From UBA6054 sp963975575 (GTDB lineage Bacteria; Planctomycetota; Phycisphaerae; Phycisphaerales; UBA1924): a stretch of 64,000 bases of DNA. Numbering within the stretch: position 1 is the stretch's first letter; every line of letters begins with the position of its first letter. Made by a program: the position numbers and the translations under genes. The notes under the pieces were generated by a model that saw nothing but the letters and a program-made list of their open reading frames with translations, ran no database searches and was not told where the DNA came from. Shown in pieces: positions 62,019 through 64,000 of this stretch. Location of the stretch: NCBI GenBank assembly GCA_963975575.1, contig CAXBHL010000005.1, forward strand, positions 144,869-208,868. Reading direction: 5' to 3'.

Positions 62019-62174
62019 GTGCAGCAGAAGAAGATGATCGTGGTGTGGGGGCTGGTGCTGCTGGGGGTGGCGATGATCGTCATCGGGGCGATGGGGCCGA
62101 TGGTGCCGCCGGTGCTGACGGGGGTGGGGTTCTTGTTGCTGGCGTGGTGGGTTTGGGGGGAGCGGGGGCGGTGA
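62019..62174 (+). CDS. Small two-helix membrane protein
   Basis: The 51-residue product, GTG start, is MQQKKMIVVWGLVLLG followed by VAMIVIGAMG, MVPPVLTGVG and FLLLAWWVWGERGR. It has two transmembrane helices and a basic end. GAGGAGG lies five bases before the start, a strong ribosome-binding site that decides in favour of a real gene. No family is recognised. It is too short for most gene finders. Confidence 0.6.
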   Translation: MQQKKMIVVWGLVLLGVAMIVIGAMGPMVPPVLTGVGFLLLAWWVWGERGR

Positions 62175-62182
62175 GGGGGGCG

Positions 62183-62210
62183 AGCCTGCTTCAGCTTCGC
62201 GGAGGCTGAG
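62183..62210. repeat. Short palindromic repeat, copy C
   Basis: GCCTGCTTCAGC-TTCG-CGGAGGCTGAG, matching the left arm of copies B and D2. It lies nine bases after the stop of the small membrane protein gene. Confidence 0.55.
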
Positions 62211-62215
62211 TTGAT

Positions 62216-62245
62216 TTGCTGACAATCTCGCGATTGCGGTATGCT
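62216..62245 (+). promoter_or_regulatory. Promoter of the 62252 gene
   Basis: TTGCTG (62216-62221) and TATGCT (62240-62245) with an 18-base spacer. The ATG follows seven bases after the -10 box, so the transcript would be leaderless. Confidence 0.4.
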
Positions 62246-62251
62246 GCGCGG

Positions 62252-62686
62252 ATGGCACGAACGCAAGAAGACGAACCGAATCCGTTGACCATGCCGCTGG
62301 ATGAACCCGCTGAACGGGCGGCGCGGGAGTTTGGGGTGGGGGTGGCCGGGGTGGCGGCCCGGCAGGTCGGGATGTTGGCGGGGGAGATCACGAAGGGCGA
62401 GCCGCGGCTGATCCGGAACCCGTTCACGCGGGAGGACGTGCCGCAGTTCACGCCGGCGGGCGAGCGTCTGCGCGGCCTCATCGAACAGCGGGGGCTGGCG
62501 AACGATGTGGAGTTGCTCGACGCGGTGGCGGGGGTGATCCACAACGCGTATCAGTGCGGGTCGCTGCCGTTTCTGGATGCGTGCAAGCCGGGGATGCCGG
62601 TGCGGTTGCAGAGCGGTGCGGGGGAGCTGCATCCGGATCATGTTTTGAGTTTCTACACGCTGGCGTTGCTCGACCGGGGCGGATGA
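62252..62686 (+). CDS. Conserved hypothetical protein, probably leaderless
   Basis: The 144-residue product MARTQEDEPNPLTMPLDEPAERAAREFGVGVAGVAARQVGMLAG. It contains TKGEPRLIRNPFTREDVPQFTPAGERLRGLIEQRGLANDVELLDAVAGVIHNAYQCGSLPFLD. It looks like a soluble helical protein. No known family. The promoter directly before the ATG suggests a leaderless mRNA; an in-frame ATG at 62216 would overlap that promoter. Its composition fits the GC-rich core. Confidence 0.6.
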   Translation: MARTQEDEPNPLTMPLDEPAERAAREFGVGVAGVAARQVGMLAGEITKGEPRLIRNPFTREDVPQFTPAGERLRGLIEQRGLANDVELLDAVAGVIHNAYQCGSLPFLDACKPGMPVRLQSGAGELHPDHVLSFYTLALLDRGG

Positions 62687-62757
62687 GGGTCGGCGAAATG
62701 GGCCTGGAGGGAGCACGGTACTTCCCCCGGAACAAACGGACCCGGGCGTATCGGCGA

Positions 62758-62822
62758 GCCGGCTTAAGCTTTGCTTGAGCAGGGCACCCGGCAAGCCTGC
62801 TTAGGCTTCGCGTAAGCGGAGC
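62758..62822. repeat. Short palindromic repeats, copies D1 and D2
   Basis: D1 (62758-62792): GCCGGCTTAAGC-TTTGC-TTGAGCAGGGC then ACCCGGC. D2 (62795-62822): GCCTGCTTAGGC-TTCG-CGTAAGCGGAGC. The two stand side by side, 16 bases before the end of the low-GC gene, the same relation as copy B to the ApeA-like gene. Confidence 0.7.
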
Positions 62823-62837
62823 CGCCGGCGGGACCAT

Positions 62838-63608
62838 TCAACCATGGGCAAACGGATCTGGCCGGTAGAAATCGCCTGGAGACGGCTTGCCTTCGTAAAT
62901 GTTTCTGCGACCCGCCCACCAGAGCAGTTCATCTTTGGCACGGGCAGCACGTCCGTTCTTCAAGTCCCCCTGCATGACGCCCATCGCCAAAAACACCTCG
63001 GCCCTAATTATTGATTGCAGATCGGAACGATCAATGAACAGTGTTTTGACAGAGTTTCCGCTGAGAACCCCTCGGAGAGACACCATTTCGACGATCGCGA
63101 CGTCAGATTTGTTGGTCGCATAAAGATACTTACATCCCGGCATGATTCTGCGGCGAGTGACTTTTGTATCAGTCCCCAATTGCTGATCAGCGTGCGATTG
63201 CCCCCCGATGGGCGTAGGCCGACCAATGGCAGCAGGATCATTGTTGACTACTATTTTGTTCTCGCTGCGACCCTCTGCTTTACTCTCAAGACACTCAAAT
63301 TGGTCCGAAAACCATGTCGACTTGTGTTTTATTTCAAACTCATAGCCTTCACCGCAAATTGCTATACTGCGAACAGTCCGGGGAGAAAACGAAAATATAG
63401 TTCTTGCAATCACTTTCAGTAACTGCCAGACAGTCATTCCGGCAAATAGATTGTCACCAAGAAACGAAAAGCTTTCAACGATCTCTTCGTTGACAAACAA
63501 CGCTACATCGAGGTCTAAACTTTCGTTGCAATATATAACTTCCACAAATGCATGCCTATCATGACTTTCGAACTTGTAATATTTTACAGGCGAACAGTTC
63601 TTTTTCAT
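62838..63608 (-). CDS. Unrecognised protein in second low-GC island
   Basis: The 256-residue product MKKNCSPVKYYKFESHDRHAFVEVIYCNESLDLDVALF has an N-terminal alpha/beta-like part up to about residue 100 (LFAGMTVWQLLKVIARTIFSF). A polar middle with a run of charged residues lies around 105-150 (SENKIVVNNDPAAIGRPTPIGG). The C-terminal part (YLYATNKSDVAIVEMV, IIRAEVFLAMGVMQGDLKNGRAA) ends GRRNIYEGKPSPGDFYRPDPFAHG. No family was recognised. Base composition is low (25 of 60 in one counted line, 42 percent) against about 70-78 percent in the flanks, so acquisition is likely. Repeats D1 and D2 lie directly after its stop. Confidence 0.6.
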   Translation of the reverse strand: MKKNCSPVKYYKFESHDRHAFVEVIYCNESLDLDVALFVNEEIVESFSFLGDNLFAGMTVWQLLKVIARTIFSFSPRTVRSIAICGEGYEFEIKHKSTWFSDQFECLESKAEGRSENKIVVNNDPAAIGRPTPIGGQSHADQQLGTDTKVTRRRIMPGCKYLYATNKSDVAIVEMVSLRGVLSGNSVKTLFIDRSDLQSIIRAEVFLAMGVMQGDLKNGRAARAKDELLWWAGRRNIYEGKPSPGDFYRPDPFAHG

Positions 63609-64000
63609 GTCATTTGCTGCGTTGCATTCACAAGTTCCGCACTACATTGCCAATGTCTGTAGCGAATCCAGCTGGAAGGAGGGTAGTGCCATTGCTAATC
63701 AAACTATTCTACGACAGCGATCGTTTATGCGCGATTGGTACTCTGTCGTTTGAGGAAAAGCCTTTCACAGATGAGGTACTTTACCTCAGATCCTGTGTCA
63801 CGGCCAGCGTCGATTCGCCTGTTTACTCCCTGTGGTCCGAATCCGCAGTGTCGCATCGCGTAAGGTGAAGTTGTCGCCTAGGCCGAATGCAGCCCTCAAA
63901 CAGTCGACATGCTTTTCCGTCGATTGACGCAGTGCGCTGGCACAACAGGAATCCACTTGACGAAGTGGCTGCCGTTGTCGACCGCCGTGTGTAGCCCCCC
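63609..64000. other. End of window, no supported gene
   Basis: Low-GC sequence upstream of the 63608 start, becoming richer in GC towards 64000. A minus-strand frame is open from the window end to a stop at 63798, but has no recognisable features. A plus-strand frame (63653-63868) overlaps the start of the minus gene and is not convincing. Confidence 0.4.

Noticed and set aside
61877..62794. A 305-codon minus-strand frame at 62 kb
   Set aside because: Proline/arginine-rich and repeat-derived; the two plus-strand genes with ribosome-binding site or promoter explain the region better.
63798..64000. C-terminal part of a minus-strand gene entering from the right
   Set aside because: Open for 67 codons, but with no motif, and other frames are similarly open; not enough to call.

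Overview
The window is 64 kb of very GC-rich bacterial chromosome (47 G+C in one 60-base line counted in the core, 78 percent). It most likely comes from a planctomycete of the class Phycisphaerae. Supporting marks are exported proteins ending in VPLPxxxW-type or VPSP-type sorting signals (PEP-CTERM-like), an exported propeller protein with a C-terminal GC-type dockerin, many TPR and HEAT lipoproteins, and a DUF2231 protein carrying a planctomycete-style CxxCH motif. The assignment is inferred from protein style only; there is no rRNA in the window.

Layout. 0.1-9.3 kb: dockerin protein, THUMP-like methyltransferase, an ArsR-methyltransferase fusion followed by ahcY (S-adenosylhomocysteine recycling), small conserved proteins, a secreted nuclease and asparagine synthase. 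9.3-16.4 kb: putrescine synthesis from agmatine (aguB-aguA) behind aspS, a globin-like protein, SDR, thiolase and a small EamA protein. 16.4-22 kb: three related VPLP-anchored exported proteins, each ending in its own terminator, then cinA and a homogentisate dioxygenase-like gene. 22-31.5 kb: a pseudokinase, HEAT and TPR proteins, an MFS transporter with trpB, and a UDP-sugar pyrophosphorylase coupled to a hydrolase. 31.6-38.4 kb: rpe, a catalytically degenerate phosphatase-fold protein, accD-lnt, a HEAT lipoprotein, a coiled-coil protein pair and a tRNA-Asp with its own promoter and terminator. 38.5-41.3 kb: DUF2231 protein and an iron-sulfur photolyase convergent with a DUF2256-DUF3253 protein. 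41.4-46.6 kb: a free MntR and a four-gene manganese/zinc ABC transporter operon in which both permeases carry an MntR-like C-terminal domain. 46.8-53.7 kb: smpB, lemA, a nucleoside phosphorylase-fold protein, a further PEP-CTERM protein, an esterase, a YgaP-like protein and a PEP-CTERM remnant. 53.6-62.7 kb: a repeat-laden gene, an ApeA-like HEPN defence gene in an AT-richer island, an acyl-CoA mutase large subunit, membrane proteins, an RlmL-like methyltransferase and small genes. 62.8-64 kb: a second AT-richer island with one unrecognised gene.

The most unusual part is 54.7-64 kb. A family of short palindromic repeats lies at the downstream edge of both AT-richer islands (one carrying the ApeA-like gene, the other an orphan gene). 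REP-like hairpins also occur there, one inserted in frame inside a methyltransferase gene. The rest is ordinary chromosome with several informative oddities: a globin fold lacking the proximal histidine, a pseudokinase, a phosphoglycerate-mutase fold without either catalytic histidine, and a mutase whose substrate residues match isobutyryl-CoA mutase rather than methylmalonyl-CoA mutase. No transposase, integrase, CRISPR array or rRNA was seen.
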